This document shows, piece by piece, positions 26,526 through 36,833 of a DNA stretch of 64,000 nucleotides (positions are counted from its first letter, which is position 1; each line of letters starts with the position of its first letter). Made by a program: the position numbers and the translations under genes. The notes below the pieces were generated by a model, which worked only from the letters and a program-made list of their open reading frames with translations, ran no database searches and was not told the origin of the DNA. Where the stretch lies: NCBI RefSeq assembly GCF_009754945.1, contig NZ_WPIN01000030.1, positions 1 to 64,000 on the forward strand. Reading direction: 5' to 3'. This stretch comes from Spirosoma arboris. Its GTDB lineage: Bacteria > Bacteroidota > Bacteroidia > Cytophagales > Spirosomataceae.

Positions 26526-27431
26526 CTAAACAGTATAGGCTGCATTGATATTGACCCGGAGTCGTTTCATTGGCCCTAGTTCGGACTCATATACTTTTTT
26601 AATACCGTCGCCGAGGGCAAGTTCAGCATCCCGAATGTCGCGTACCAGACGTTGTAAGCCCTGTGGCTCAACAGAGGCAGCATGATCGGAGCCCCACATG
26701 GCGCGGTCGAGTGTAAAGTGACGTTCGACAAACGTTGCACCTAGCGTCACGGCAGCCACAGAGGTAGCCAGGCCTGTTTCATGACCAGAGTATCCAATCG
26801 GAATGGTTGGATAGGAGGCTTGTAATGCAGGAATCATACGTAAGTTCAACTCTTCTGGTTTGCATGGATAAGCTGAAGTCGAGTGGGCTACCAGAAGCGG
26901 ATAATCGGCATCGAATTCGGTAACCAGCGCGATGGCTTCCTCAATTTCAGCCAGGGTAGACATACCTGTAGAAAGCATGAGGGGACGTCCGGTATGCAGG
27001 ATTTTCTCAATCAGGCCCAGGTCGGTCAACGACGCCGACGCCAGTTTATAGAGACAGGGATCAAATGCTTCCAGAAAATCAACCGATTCTACGTCCCAGG
27101 CTGAGGCAAACCAGTCGATACCTACTTCGCGACAGTACTGGTCAATGGCGTTGTACTCGAGCATGCCAAATTCAGTCTTGCGCTTGTAATCGATGTAGGT
27201 CATGCGGCCCCAGGGGGTATCGCGCATGATGTTCCATTGATCGCGGGGAACACAGATTTCGGGTGTTCGCTTCTGGAATTTTACGGCATCAGCTTTGGCT
27301 AAGACGGCTTCATCAATTAATTTTTTTGCAAGATCGAGCGATCCATTGTGGTTAATTCCAATCTCGGCAATAATGTAGCTGGGCTGTCCAGCGCCAATTT
27401 TTCGGCCGGTGTTAAGTGTGATGGTTTTCAT
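26526..27431 (-). CDS. NeuB-like sialic acid / ulosonic acid synthase, short form
   Basis: 301 residues. TIM-barrel NeuB domain: EIGINHNGSLDLAKKLID, DAVKFQKRTPE, SASLTDLGLIE, LMLSTGMST, VAHSTSAYPC, IPIGYSGHETGL and VERHFTLDR. NeuB enzymes condense phosphoenolpyruvate with an aldose such as ManNAc or a deoxyamino-hexose. The C-terminal antifreeze-like SAF domain of typical NeuB (about 345 residues), which helps bind the sugar from the partner subunit, is missing; the protein stops soon after the barrel. It overlaps the KdsC-like gene by 20 bases. The natural substrate is unknown. Confidence 0.88.
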   Translation of the reverse strand: MKTITLNTGRKIGAGQPSYIIAEIGINHNGSLDLAKKLIDEAVLAKADAVKFQKRTPEICVPRDQWNIMRDTPWGRMTYIDYKRKTEFGMLEYNAIDQYCREVGIDWFASAWDVESVDFLEAFDPCLYKLASASLTDLGLIEKILHTGRPLMLSTGMSTLAEIEEAIALVTEFDADYPLLVAHSTSAYPCKPEELNLRMIPALQASYPTIPIGYSGHETGLATSVAAVTLGATFVERHFTLDRAMWGSDHAASVEPQGLQRLVRDIRDAELALGDGIKKVYESELGPMKRLRVNINAAYTV

Positions 27432-27963
27432 AAATTGATTGAATTTGAGTGGGTTGACTAGAAATTAATTGTCTGGCATCAATAATAAATTCGGCTACTT
27501 CGCGCAGGCAGCCTTCGCCCCCTTTCGTGTCGCAGCAGTAATCGACAATCGCTTTGTTTTGGCGGGCAGCATCGGCAGGACAGGCAGAAAATCCTACTGC
27601 CTGCTGGATTTCCAGATCGTTGACATCATCGCCAATGAAGGCCACTTCCGATGCATCGAGGCCAGTGCGAGTCAGGATGTCGGACAGAAGCGAGAGTTTG
27701 TCCTTACAACCCAAGTGGAGTTCGGTAATTTTTAGTTTAGCAGCTCTGGCTACTACTGATGGTGAGGTTTCTCCCGTCATGATGCCCGTATCGACATTTG
27801 CCAGTTTACGGAGCCGTTCTACGCCCATACCATCGCGGATATTAAATTTCTTCAATACCTCACCGTTTTCGCCGTAATAAACGCCCGCATCGGTCAATAC
27901 ACCGTCGCAATCAGTCAGAAGTAGCTTAATGCGAGCCGCTTTTTCGAGTAAGTTTTGATCCAA
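27412..27963 (-). CDS. KdsC-type HAD phosphatase
   Basis: 183 residues. HAD motif I LLTDCDGVLTDAG, motif II MTGETS, motif III CKDKLSLL and motif IV FIGDDVNDLE. The C0-type tetrameric KdsC group removes phosphate from Kdo-8-P or nonulosonate-9-P. Its overlap with the NeuB-like gene implies that it works on that enzyme's product. Cytosolic. Confidence 0.92.
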   Translation of the reverse strand: MDQNLLEKAARIKLLLTDCDGVLTDAGVYYGENGEVLKKFNIRDGMGVERLRKLANVDTGIMTGETSPSVVARAAKLKITELHLGCKDKLSLLSDILTRTGLDASEVAFIGDDVNDLEIQQAVGFSACPADAARQNKAIVDYCCDTKGGEGCLREVAEFIIDARQLISSQPTQIQSIYENHHT

Positions 27964-28043
27964 GTTAGTTTGTGGTTTTCGGCTTACAGTTCCTACAAAT
28001 GGCCTGTATTCCCAAGTTTTGTACTGATAAATAATTTTGTAAA

Positions 28044-28882
<839 letters not shown>

Positions 28883-28902
28883 AAAGTTGAATTACGAATT
28901 GA

Positions 28903-28959
28903 GGGTTACGAATTACGATTTGTAAGCGTGTGTCAACAGTCAATCATAATTCGTAACTC
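28903..28959. repeat. Intergenic hairpin between SDR and aminotransferase genes
   Basis: GGGTTACGAATTACGATT (28903-28920) pairs with AATCATAATTCGTAACTC (28942-28959) at 16 of 18 positions. Words match those of the 5120 hairpin. Confidence 0.65.
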
Positions 28960-28975
28960 GAACAACCTAAATGAG

Positions 28976-30313
28976 TTACGCTGTCACTTTTGGTTTGATG
29001 TTGTAATTGCTGGTCTTGCGGAATACGGCTTCGAGCACTTCGCCATGCAGATACGATTTCACGTTTCCACTTTCAATCGCTTCTTTCAGAATCGGCAGCA
29101 CATCGCGATAAGCTGAGAGTGCGTAGGCAATGTCCTCGTCGGAGTGGCTGAAACACATGTTGTGAAAGCCTGCCCACAAAATGCCCCGTTTGATCATTTC
29201 CTGCTGCATCAGCGTTTTGAGTTCCAGCCCATTACCCGCTTCTGCTGCGAATGTTACCATCGACCGACAGTTGTAGCCAATGCACTTCGTGAGGTGCGCC
29301 ATACCTAATTCGGTGGCGAGCTGATTATAACCGTCTTTGAGTAAACCACCCTTTTCGTTGAGATAGGCCGGTACGTTCTTGTCGCGGAGTTCTTTAATGG
29401 TAGCAATACAAGCTGCCAGCGAAAGTGCCTCTCCACCAAATGTTGTATAGCTAAAGACTTCATGGTCAAATAATTCCATGACATCCGCACGGCCAGTCAG
29501 CAGTGCTATTGGCATTCCGTTGGCGCAGGCTTTGGAGTAAACCGCGAGGTCGGGCTTAACAGAAAAGTATTCCTGTGCACCACCAAGGGCAATACGGAAA
29601 CCAGTCCACATCTCGTCGAAAATCAGAAGCGTACCGTTTTGTCGGCAGACTTCGGCTAATTCTTCCAGGAAGCCAGGTTTGGGTGCTTCGAAGATGAACG
29701 GCTCCAGAATCAGGGCGGCAACGGTTTCGTCGAGGGCAGCTCGGATACTGTCAATATCGTTATACTCAAAGGTGTACGTCATATCCTGAATGGCCTCAGG
29801 AATGCCAGCGTTACGACTTGTTACACCAATGTACCAGTCGTGCCAGCCATGATAACCACAACAGAATACCTTGTCGCGACCCGTAAACGCCCTTGCTACT
29901 CGAATAGCCGCCGAGCAGACGTCGGCCCCGGTTTTGCTGATCTTGACCGCTTCAGCATTGGGAACAACTTCCCGAATCAACTCCGCCAATTCGACTTCAA
30001 GTGGATGCATCAACGAAAAGGTTATGCCCTTGTTGAGCTGCTGGCGGATGGCCTCGTCCACAACAGGATAGCAGTAGCCCAGCGAAATGGGACCAATGGC
30101 CGCGTTAAAGTCGAGGTACTCATTCCCGTCTACATCCCAAACGTGCGAGCCTTTACCACGATCCAGATATTTGGGAGCTACACCCTTCGTGAATTGCCCC
30201 GGTCCTTTGGCAAGGGTTTGGGTAATGGGTTTCTGAACGGTGAGCGCCCGTTCGTAATACTGATCCGACACCGTGATGTCGGGGTAGGTTTCGTTAAATT
30301 GGATACCGTTCAT
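28976..30313 (-). CDS. Glutamate-1-semialdehyde-aminomutase-like class III aminotransferase
   Basis: About 445 residues from the ATG at 30313 (MNGIQFNETYPD); an in-frame upstream ATG at 30385 would only add hairpin-derived residues. PLP site: TGADVCSAAIRVARAF, HGWHDWYIG, LIFDEMWTGFR and the Schiff-base Lys in YSKACANGMP. It looks closer to GSA aminomutase than to sugar aminotransferases of the DegT class. In this cluster it probably transfers an amino group to a keto-sugar (inference). Confidence 0.88.
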   Translation of the reverse strand: MNGIQFNETYPDITVSDQYYERALTVQKPITQTLAKGPGQFTKGVAPKYLDRGKGSHVWDVDGNEYLDFNAAIGPISLGYCYPVVDEAIRQQLNKGITFSLMHPLEVELAELIREVVPNAEAVKISKTGADVCSAAIRVARAFTGRDKVFCCGYHGWHDWYIGVTSRNAGIPEAIQDMTYTFEYNDIDSIRAALDETVAALILEPFIFEAPKPGFLEELAEVCRQNGTLLIFDEMWTGFRIALGGAQEYFSVKPDLAVYSKACANGMPIALLTGRADVMELFDHEVFSYTTFGGEALSLAACIATIKELRDKNVPAYLNEKGGLLKDGYNQLATELGMAHLTKCIGYNCRSMVTFAAEAGNGLELKTLMQQEMIKRGILWAGFHNMCFSHSDEDIAYALSAYRDVLPILKEAIESGNVKSYLHGEVLEAVFRKTSNYNIKPKVTA

Positions 30314-30314
30314 A

Positions 30315-30386
30315 AAATGATGAATTATGAATGATGAATGATACGTGAAGGATGTATAATCGAATTTCCAGTCATCATTTATCATT
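30315..30386. repeat. Intergenic hairpin upstream of the aminotransferase
   Basis: Left arm AAATGATGAATTATGAATGAT and right arm GTCATCATTTATCATT pair imperfectly. Uses the GAATGAT word shared with 21192 and 28044. Confidence 0.55.
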
Positions 30387-30391
30387 GTCTA

Positions 30392-31306
30392 TTAGTCGGC
30401 TAAATCCCCGACTAATAGGTTGATAATACTTTGGGCTAACTGTTGACCAGTGAATCCTTCATGTTCCAATACTTCGTTCAAACGGGCTGGTTTGAACCAT
30501 TTTTCCCGTAAAGCAAACGGATGAACATTTGCCGTTTTACGGTATTTGAGGAGCGTTTCGGCGACGATGCTATAGAGTCCACCCGTTAGAAAATGATCTT
30601 CGATGGTGACTACTAAATCTGAGTTAGCACAGACCTCCAGAATAACGGCTTCGTCTATAGGTTTCAGACTGCGCATATTAACAAGCCCTACCGAATGCCC
30701 GGCATGGCGTAGTTGATGGGCTGCTATTAACGCCTGTTCAAAGAGCATACCGTATACCAAGATGGTCACGTCAGATCCCGTCGATATGACTTCGGCCTGC
30801 CCGATTTCGAAAGGCTGGGTATGATGATACGTGGCTGGGCGGGTATTGATCCGAACATACGATGGAGCGGATGATGCCCAGATGGTTGGCAGCATCTGGA
30901 GTAAATCCTGTTCATCGGCCGGGCAGAAAACCTGCATATGCGGGATGCCGCGCATGAGCGAAACGTCTTCGATAGCCTGGTGCGTCGGGCCATTCCCATC
31001 GGAGAGAAAACCAGGAACAAAACTGCTCAGCTTTACAGGCAGGTTGCCAATACCAAGATCGGTACGGACGAATTCGTAGGCACGCATGGACAAAAAAGCC
31101 GCAAGCGCATGAACGACCGGGGTTCGTCCGCGTAGCGCTAGCCCCGCAGCGGCCCCAATCATACACTGTTCCGTAATACCCGTGTCAATAAATCGATTGC
31201 CGAGATTGGCTGGCATGTTGCGCACTAACGCCCGATTTTCGGCGGTCATCACCACCACGCGTTCATCAGCGAGGGCAGTTTGGGTTAGTAATTCTTCGTA
31301 CGTCAT
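30392..31306 (-). CDS. Transketolase, C-terminal (pyrimidine-binding and C-terminal domains) subunit
   Basis: 304 residues. Pyrimidine-binding segment RFIDTGITEQCMIGAAAGLA with the conserved Glu, FLSMRAYEFVRTDL, and C-terminal domain (DVTILVYGMLFEQALIAA). It pairs with the N-terminal subunit encoded just upstream to form the TPP-dependent heteromer that moves two-carbon units. Placed within a sugar-acid operon, it is more likely a specialised copy than the pentose-phosphate enzyme (inference). Its start is 87 bases after the partner stop, with a hairpin between. Confidence 0.92.
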   Translation of the reverse strand: MTYEELLTQTALADERVVVMTAENRALVRNMPANLGNRFIDTGITEQCMIGAAAGLALRGRTPVVHALAAFLSMRAYEFVRTDLGIGNLPVKLSSFVPGFLSDGNGPTHQAIEDVSLMRGIPHMQVFCPADEQDLLQMLPTIWASSAPSYVRINTRPATYHHTQPFEIGQAEVISTGSDVTILVYGMLFEQALIAAHQLRHAGHSVGLVNMRSLKPIDEAVILEVCANSDLVVTIEDHFLTGGLYSIVAETLLKYRKTANVHPFALREKWFKPARLNEVLEHEGFTGQQLAQSIINLLVGDLAD

Positions 31307-31321
31307 GATTTTATGTATGAC

Positions 31322-31384
31322 GTATGATGTATGATATAGGAGGTACTGAACTAACTAGAATACATCCTATATCATACATCATAC
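31322..31384. repeat. Perfect 20-bp hairpin between the two transketolase genes
   Basis: 31322-31341 and 31365-31384 are perfect complements (GTATGATGTATGATATAGGA type), loop 23 bases. It lies inside an operon between two genes whose products must be balanced. Confidence 0.8.
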
Positions 31385-31392
31385 ATAACTAA

Positions 31393-32256
31393 TTATCTTA
31401 CTACCAGTGTTTCCGATTCTAAAGTGGCTGCATGTTCGCCATGGAGTTCGCCAAGCAGCGCATCGACTTCATCGTGCGTGAAATTGCAGAACCATCGGTC
31501 GGCGCGGGCTTCGATACTGGGCAGTCCCTTGCCACGGCGCGTGTCGGCAATCAGCACGTTAAGCTTATCTTTCTGAAATGGGAAACTTGTCAGTGCATCT
31601 TCTAAAGCGGTAAAGTCGTGCCCATCAACCCGCTTAACGGCTGCCCCAAAAGCCGCGAATTTATCGGGCAATGGCTCCAACGGAATCAGCTCTTCGGTTG
31701 GCATGTTAGCCTGAAAAAAATTGCGGTCGACCACAAACAACAGGTTATCTAGTTTGTAGGCGTTGGCAACCAGGATGGCTTCCCATACAGACCCTTCATT
31801 TAATTCACCATCGCCCAGAATGCAGACAACCTTATTGGGCGATCCCCCTATTTTACAATCCAGAGCTACGCCCAACGCCACCGATGGCAGATGACCCAGC
31901 GACCCGGAATGAAACTCAATGCCCGGCACGTTCACGTTTGGGTGCCAGTAAATGGAATCATTCGGCGAAAGATGATGCTGGAGTCGTTCGGCAGGCATCC
32001 ACCCCAGTTCTACGAAAGTGCCATAGAGCGCTGGAACGTCGTGACCTTTCGACAAAAACAGATAATCGCGGCTGGAATCCCTCAGATTATTTTTGTTGAC
32101 GTTCAAAAATTGCTTGTAGAGATAGACTACCAGATCGGTTGCCGATAAAGACGCGCCGGTGAAACAGCCTCCATCGGTAGAGAGCCGAATAATGTGTTCA
32201 CGGACGTTCAGTGCCGTTTTTTGTAAATCGTTCAGTACTTCGTTAGTCATGCACAA
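31393..32256 (-). CDS. Transketolase, N-terminal (TPP-binding) subunit
   Basis: 287 residues. TPP-pyrophosphate motif GDGELNEGSVWEAILVAN with DRNFFQAN closing it; HDVPALYGTF and SGSLGHLPSVALG are family segments. Forms a split transketolase with the next gene. Start at 32256 overlaps the end of the cytidylyltransferase gene by 14 bases, so the genes are tightly coupled. Confidence 0.92.
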   Translation of the reverse strand: MCMTNEVLNDLQKTALNVREHIIRLSTDGGCFTGASLSATDLVVYLYKQFLNVNKNNLRDSSRDYLFLSKGHDVPALYGTFVELGWMPAERLQHHLSPNDSIYWHPNVNVPGIEFHSGSLGHLPSVALGVALDCKIGGSPNKVVCILGDGELNEGSVWEAILVANAYKLDNLLFVVDRNFFQANMPTEELIPLEPLPDKFAAFGAAVKRVDGHDFTALEDALTSFPFQKDKLNVLIADTRRGKGLPSIEARADRWFCNFTHDEVDALLGELHGEHAATLESETLVVR

Positions 32257-33079
32257 ATTGGGTTAACTGCTTAACTTGTTTGGTCTGTTCTGCTGAAACG
32301 GTATGGAGTTCGGCCAGGTGATGGCGATACCAGTTGACGCCTGCAAAATCTGCGTTGATCTGGTAGATTTCGGGTTTCTGGCGAAGGAGTGTCAGAATAT
32401 CATCGCACGAAAAATCGGGCTTGGTTGGATATAGTTCTTCGTAAACAGTTCGAATGAATTCGTAATCGTCCTGGTAGTCGATGGTGAATCGATGGCTCAT
32501 TGAGTAGTCTAATCCCGTTGACCAGCTCACGTTTCCGATGCGAAACGTATCGGGCGCAGAATCCCAGATATACGGTGTGGTATGTTCGCGTTCGAGAGGT
32601 TTCGTTGCTTCGGCCCAGGCACGATACAAACAGGCACGCGTCATCACCTCAACATCGTTGCCATCGGGCCAGGTAGCCGGATGGAGATTACTCACGAAAT
32701 CATACTGGCCGGGACTGTCCAGAAAAAATTGCAGCGTCTGGTCTACAATACGCGGATCGATGAGCGGACAGTCAGAAGGGATTTTGACGGCTACATCGGC
32801 ATTCCATTGCTCGGCAATCTGATAGTGACGATCCAGACAGTCGCTCAGACTTCCACGGTAAATCGGTACGTTTTCTGTGTGGCAGAACTGCTCAATTACG
32901 TCGTCGGTAGGGTCGGTTGATGTGGCTACTACAGTAGTAAATGGCGTTTGGCAATACCGTAGTCGTTCAAGCATCCGCGCCAGTAGCGGTTGATTCAGCA
33001 GGGGAAGCATCACCTTGCCAGGTAATCGACTTGACGACATGCGAGCCTGGACAATAACAACAATGGTTGAGTAACTCAT
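32243..33079 (-). CDS. SpsF-type cytidylyltransferase
   Basis: About 278 residues from ATG at 33079 (MSYSTIVVIVQARM); an alternative ATG lies at 33097. N-terminal nucleotide-binding motif VQARMSSSRLPGKVM, then DVAVKIPSDCPLIDP with the metal-binding Asp. The family activates sugar acids with CTP; SpsF and CMP-sialic-acid synthetases are members. Expected substrate: the dephosphorylated product of the NeuB-like/KdsC-like pair. Confidence 0.88.
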   Translation of the reverse strand: MSYSTIVVIVQARMSSSRLPGKVMLPLLNQPLLARMLERLRYCQTPFTTVVATSTDPTDDVIEQFCHTENVPIYRGSLSDCLDRHYQIAEQWNADVAVKIPSDCPLIDPRIVDQTLQFFLDSPGQYDFVSNLHPATWPDGNDVEVMTRACLYRAWAEATKPLEREHTTPYIWDSAPDTFRIGNVSWSTGLDYSMSHRFTIDYQDDYEFIRTVYEELYPTKPDFSCDDILTLLRQKPEIYQINADFAGVNWYRHHLAELHTVSAEQTKQVKQLTQFVHD

Positions 33080-33128
33080 AACGTAAAAAAGACTCAACGT
33101 AACAACTAGCTCTATTTGATTGCGCTAG

Positions 33129-34172
33129 TTACAGCGAAAGATGTTCCCGGTCGCTTAGCACAGACCGGTATCGATACGATTTAACAAATTCTTTACGTGG
33201 CCCCGTGAACGCAACGAAATCACGACAGATACGGGCGATGTTTTCGGCGGAGGTCCCGTTGTTCTGAAGTGGGGTCAATTGCCGGAGTTCGTCCAGATTG
33301 AAATACGAGGAAACCGGTTTCCCCAGCGCCATACCAACATAGACTACGGTTGAATACTGCGTGACGAGTTCGGCGCAGTTCGCGATCATTTCATTCGTAT
33401 TGCCCTGCTGAAAAATCAGGGTATCGGACGGGGCAATCTGCCGAATTTCAGCTTCGGCCCGCTCCCAAACTTCGTTAGGATGAAGTTTGAACAGCAACTG
33501 GCGACCTTTGGCCAACTCAATGGCTTCCCGGATAAAGGCGGGTCGATCTTCGGTACGAAATGTTTCCCGGATATCGGAAGTCGCTACCATGACGTAGTCA
33601 CGGTGTGGGAAGTCGTTGGTTAGGAACTTCTTGACATTGTCGAAGTTAGGCATGCCCGTGACTAAAATCTTTTGCGCATCGGTGCCCATTTTCGTGAAAA
33701 ACGATTTGTACCCTTCCGACGCTACGCAATAGACATCACACAGATTCGAAGAGCCATTGAGCGACGTTCCCACGCTGAAGTAACGCGGTAGACGTAAGGC
33801 TTTAACGGCTTTGGTCAACCAGGTAACCTCGTCGATCATGCCTTCCTGAACCCACAAGCTTTTTGTAGCCTGAATGGCACCCGGAACAATCAAATCTGAA
33901 CAAACGACGACCAGATCGTAGCGATTTTGGACCGCCCGATAGTCGATATTTAGCTGAAACGACCGCAGATACGCTTCGGCATCAGCCCGAAATTTACCCG
34001 CAAGAATGGTATGATCCAGCCAACCCTGATGAATACCCCAGTTGATGAGCCTGGAGTCGGCATAGAATTGACTAAACCAGCAGTCATACTCATCGGACAG
34101 TAGCGCCGAGATCTGATGCATCTGCGAGGTTTGATTAACTGACCCTACAATAAAAAGTACCTTCTTTTTCAT
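33129..34172 (-). CDS. Putative GT-B-like glycosyl/glycerophosphotransferase
   Basis: 347 residues. Rossmann-type start KVLFIVGSVNQTSQM, a middle ILVTGMPNFDN, and the C-terminal pattern QLLFKLHPNEVWERAE ... QYSTVVYVGMALGKPV, as in CDP-glycerol glycerophosphotransferases and related capsule enzymes. Probably transfers the CMP-activated product of the cluster to a cell-surface acceptor. No membrane segment. Moderately sure of the fold, unsure of donor and acceptor. First gene of the cluster, 12 bases from the DUF5686 gene stop. Confidence 0.7.
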   Translation of the reverse strand: MKKKVLFIVGSVNQTSQMHQISALLSDEYDCWFSQFYADSRLINWGIHQGWLDHTILAGKFRADAEAYLRSFQLNIDYRAVQNRYDLVVVCSDLIVPGAIQATKSLWVQEGMIDEVTWLTKAVKALRLPRYFSVGTSLNGSSNLCDVYCVASEGYKSFFTKMGTDAQKILVTGMPNFDNVKKFLTNDFPHRDYVMVATSDIRETFRTEDRPAFIREAIELAKGRQLLFKLHPNEVWERAEAEIRQIAPSDTLIFQQGNTNEMIANCAELVTQYSTVVYVGMALGKPVSSYFNLDELRQLTPLQNNGTSAENIARICRDFVAFTGPRKEFVKSYRYRSVLSDREHLSL

Positions 34173-34184
34173 AGCAGTAAGCCG

Positions 34185-36833
34185 CTAAAAATCGAATTTC
34201 ATTCGAAAACGTATCCCGTATCCCTGTGGAGCCAGCGGATTCTCCAGATAGGTTAGCCGCTTAATTAGATCCACGCGCAGCACTTTGAAAATGTTCGCAA
34301 TTCCAACACTGGCTTCAACATAAGGACGTGATCCTAGCGCAAATGTGACTGGGTTGCCAGTTTGATCCGTTGGTAACTTAAGAAGCCCTCCCGATTGACC
34401 AGTTACCAGGTTTTCCGGACTGGGTCGGTTTTCAGAACGGAGCCCGCCCCAAAGACTTTTTATGGTAACGACTTCGCGTAATTTGAGTTTTTTGATAAGG
34501 GGTATCTTGTTGAAAATAAACCCATTGAAATAGTGGTCAGCAAAAATGGCCCCATAATGATCGCTGACGAATTCCAGAAAATTCATCATGTTATAGGCTT
34601 CCGGCTGGTAAGAGTAGGTCTGATTGGCGCGATGAATAGTCAACAACGGAAACGGTACTCGCCCGAACGTTTGCCCGCCTTCTATTGACACGTCGGTATA
34701 GCCAATGGGGGAGATATAGAACCGCTTATTGGCATAAGCTATTAACCGCTGGAAATTATATTGGCCACCCAGTGGGCCTTTCACCCCAGCCGTGAACCGG
34801 ACCTGAATAATCGGGTATTTGTTGACAATAGGAATTCGGTAGTTTTTGCCCTGATAAAACTGTTGGTGAGGAGCATATCGAAGCCCTGCCGTTAGCTCGG
34901 TACTCGTAACATTCGGAATCAGGATTGTTCCTCCATCAGACGACGACTGCTCGAAGGTGAGCGCTCCGGCTGGTGTTTGCTCAATCCGCTTAACGTTCAG
35001 GTTAAACGTCAGGCCATTTTTTGATTCATTCAAGTAATCGAGATTGATTACCTGATTATAAGTTCGGCGGTTGTTTGGCCCACGCTTGAATGACAACAGG
35101 AAATTGTCTTCCTGAACAAACTGTAACTCCTGCCCCGGAATTTTCAATTCGTTCTGGACACTGACCTGAATGTGTTTGATGGGATATGTGTAGGTATTAT
35201 GATCGGTGAGGGAGAATGTTGCCGAAGCAAAATACTTGAACCGTTTATCGCGAAAACCGTAAGCACCATAGGTCTCGAATGCCATCCGATCGCTAAAGCT
35301 AGCTGTCGTTCGACCTCCCACGCGCAACCGAAACCCTTCGACGGGGTTGAAACTGTAGAATGTACTGACCGGCCCGATTTCAAAAGGACCTATTGGTTTA
35401 TAGCCTTCCAGTAGAAACATGGCTGTGTTCATGAATTTCTGAAAAACCGGCACTTTTTTTACGCTATCGACCATCGCATAAATGCCCTGTTCTTTTCCTG
35501 ATAGGGGTTGATGACGGGCTTCTGCCCAAAACGTATCGGGGCGATTTTGAGCGTCTTTGTCGACATCGGTAGACAAGCCTGTAAAGCGGCTGAGGTCAAT
35601 AGGCTGATTTAACAGATAATCTCGGTAAGATACGCTTCGCTGGCCGAACAGGCCCATCCCGTTTTCTTTCTTGAGCAGATTGAACTCAATAGCCAGCTCG
35701 TCTTTAGTGAGCATCAATCCCTGATTCTGCACAAAATCGTATTCCTGAGCGAGTCGCATATCGGTTACGAAATTGATATTGATGTCTTTGGAAAAGCCCA
35801 TCACAATTTTCCGAATCGCATAGCTCGAATCGAGTGCCACACTCATCGTACCCTGAAACAGTAAATCCGTTTTGTTGCGGGGCGAAAACCCCAGATTGAC
35901 ACAGCGAACGCCTTTAATATCTGTCGAATCAATGATGACATATTTATAAAACTGAGGAGCCAGGGGAGCCGTAGGCCCCAGAAACTGGTTCGATAACAGC
36001 ATGATATTGTTATCGTAGACATTGACATCCTGGTAGAGTGTTTCCAGATAAACTTTGATACCATTGTTGTCAACGTAATTCCCCAAGCCCGTCATTTTCT
36101 CGCCTTCAACAATCTCCTTTTTTCGCTCTGGATTGCGACTGTAGAGAACATTCGAGACGGCTTCTTTCAAGTAAATAGGCAAGTTTACTTTGCCCGTTAC
36201 CTGAGAGGTATCGAGGTAATTAAAAACGAAGTCGAATTTTTTGAGTGAGCGCCGATTGCGGAATTTTTCTGAGATGTTACTCAGGTCAAATTCAATCTTT
36301 TCGTATTTGTTGTATTGATAAAACGAAAACGATTCCTTTCGATTCTGCGATTTGTGAGCGATTACCTTTTCGATTAAAGCCACCGCCGGATTGTCTTTAT
36401 TCCGATACCGTTCGCGCTTACCCCGAACCGTCACTTCCGACAGGCTTTTCTGTTGGGGCTGTAGACGAAAGTTTAGTACAATGACTTTTTGTGAACCATC
36501 GATGGTGATGGTTTTCGATTCGGGTGCATAGCCCACAAATGAAGCTCGGAGCGTTACAGTGCCCGGAGCCAGTTCCAACGCATAGGCCCCGTTGAGATCT
36601 GACTGGGTACCTGTTGTTGAGCCAGTAACCAAAACGTTTGAGAACTCGACAGCTTCATTTGTGCGGGCATTCAGTACTTTTCCCCGAACTACTACTTTCT
36701 GCCCATAGAGGTGAGTAGTAGTTATGGTCAATAAAATAGTGAAAGCCAGTCGTAAAAGGCTGGTAATGAACGAGAGAGAGGGGGTAGGTATACCCCGGTC
36801 AGACGATTCCGTGTAGTTGTCGTCCATAAGCAA
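34185..36833 (-). CDS. DUF5686 and carboxypeptidase-regulatory-like domain outer-membrane protein
   Basis: 882 residues. Hydrophobic N-terminal segment (LLRLAFTILLTITTTHLYG) acts as a signal peptide; a CarboxypepD_reg-like domain follows (VVVRGKVLNARTNEAVEFSNV, LRASFVGYAPE), then the large DUF5686 region (NPAVALIEKVIAHK; YNKYEKIEFDL) with beta-barrel-like C-terminal strands ending in Phe. Common in Bacteroidota outer membranes; role unknown. Lies 12 bases upstream of the glycosyltransferase, so it may head the operon. Confidence 0.88.
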   Translation of the reverse strand: MLMDDNYTESSDRGIPTPSLSFITSLLRLAFTILLTITTTHLYGQKVVVRGKVLNARTNEAVEFSNVLVTGSTTGTQSDLNGAYALELAPGTVTLRASFVGYAPESKTITIDGSQKVIVLNFRLQPQQKSLSEVTVRGKRERYRNKDNPAVALIEKVIAHKSQNRKESFSFYQYNKYEKIEFDLSNISEKFRNRRSLKKFDFVFNYLDTSQVTGKVNLPIYLKEAVSNVLYSRNPERKKEIVEGEKMTGLGNYVDNNGIKVYLETLYQDVNVYDNNIMLLSNQFLGPTAPLAPQFYKYVIIDSTDIKGVRCVNLGFSPRNKTDLLFQGTMSVALDSSYAIRKIVMGFSKDININFVTDMRLAQEYDFVQNQGLMLTKDELAIEFNLLKKENGMGLFGQRSVSYRDYLLNQPIDLSRFTGLSTDVDKDAQNRPDTFWAEARHQPLSGKEQGIYAMVDSVKKVPVFQKFMNTAMFLLEGYKPIGPFEIGPVSTFYSFNPVEGFRLRVGGRTTASFSDRMAFETYGAYGFRDKRFKYFASATFSLTDHNTYTYPIKHIQVSVQNELKIPGQELQFVQEDNFLLSFKRGPNNRRTYNQVINLDYLNESKNGLTFNLNVKRIEQTPAGALTFEQSSSDGGTILIPNVTSTELTAGLRYAPHQQFYQGKNYRIPIVNKYPIIQVRFTAGVKGPLGGQYNFQRLIAYANKRFYISPIGYTDVSIEGGQTFGRVPFPLLTIHRANQTYSYQPEAYNMMNFLEFVSDHYGAIFADHYFNGFIFNKIPLIKKLKLREVVTIKSLWGGLRSENRPSPENLVTGQSGGLLKLPTDQTGNPVTFALGSRPYVEASVGIANIFKVLRVDLIKRLTYLENPLAPQGYGIRFRMKFDF

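Noticed and set aside
30314..30385. Upstream ATG of the aminotransferase gene
   Set aside because: The extra 24 residues come from an intergenic hairpin of simple words; the ATG at 30313 gives the family-like N-terminus.
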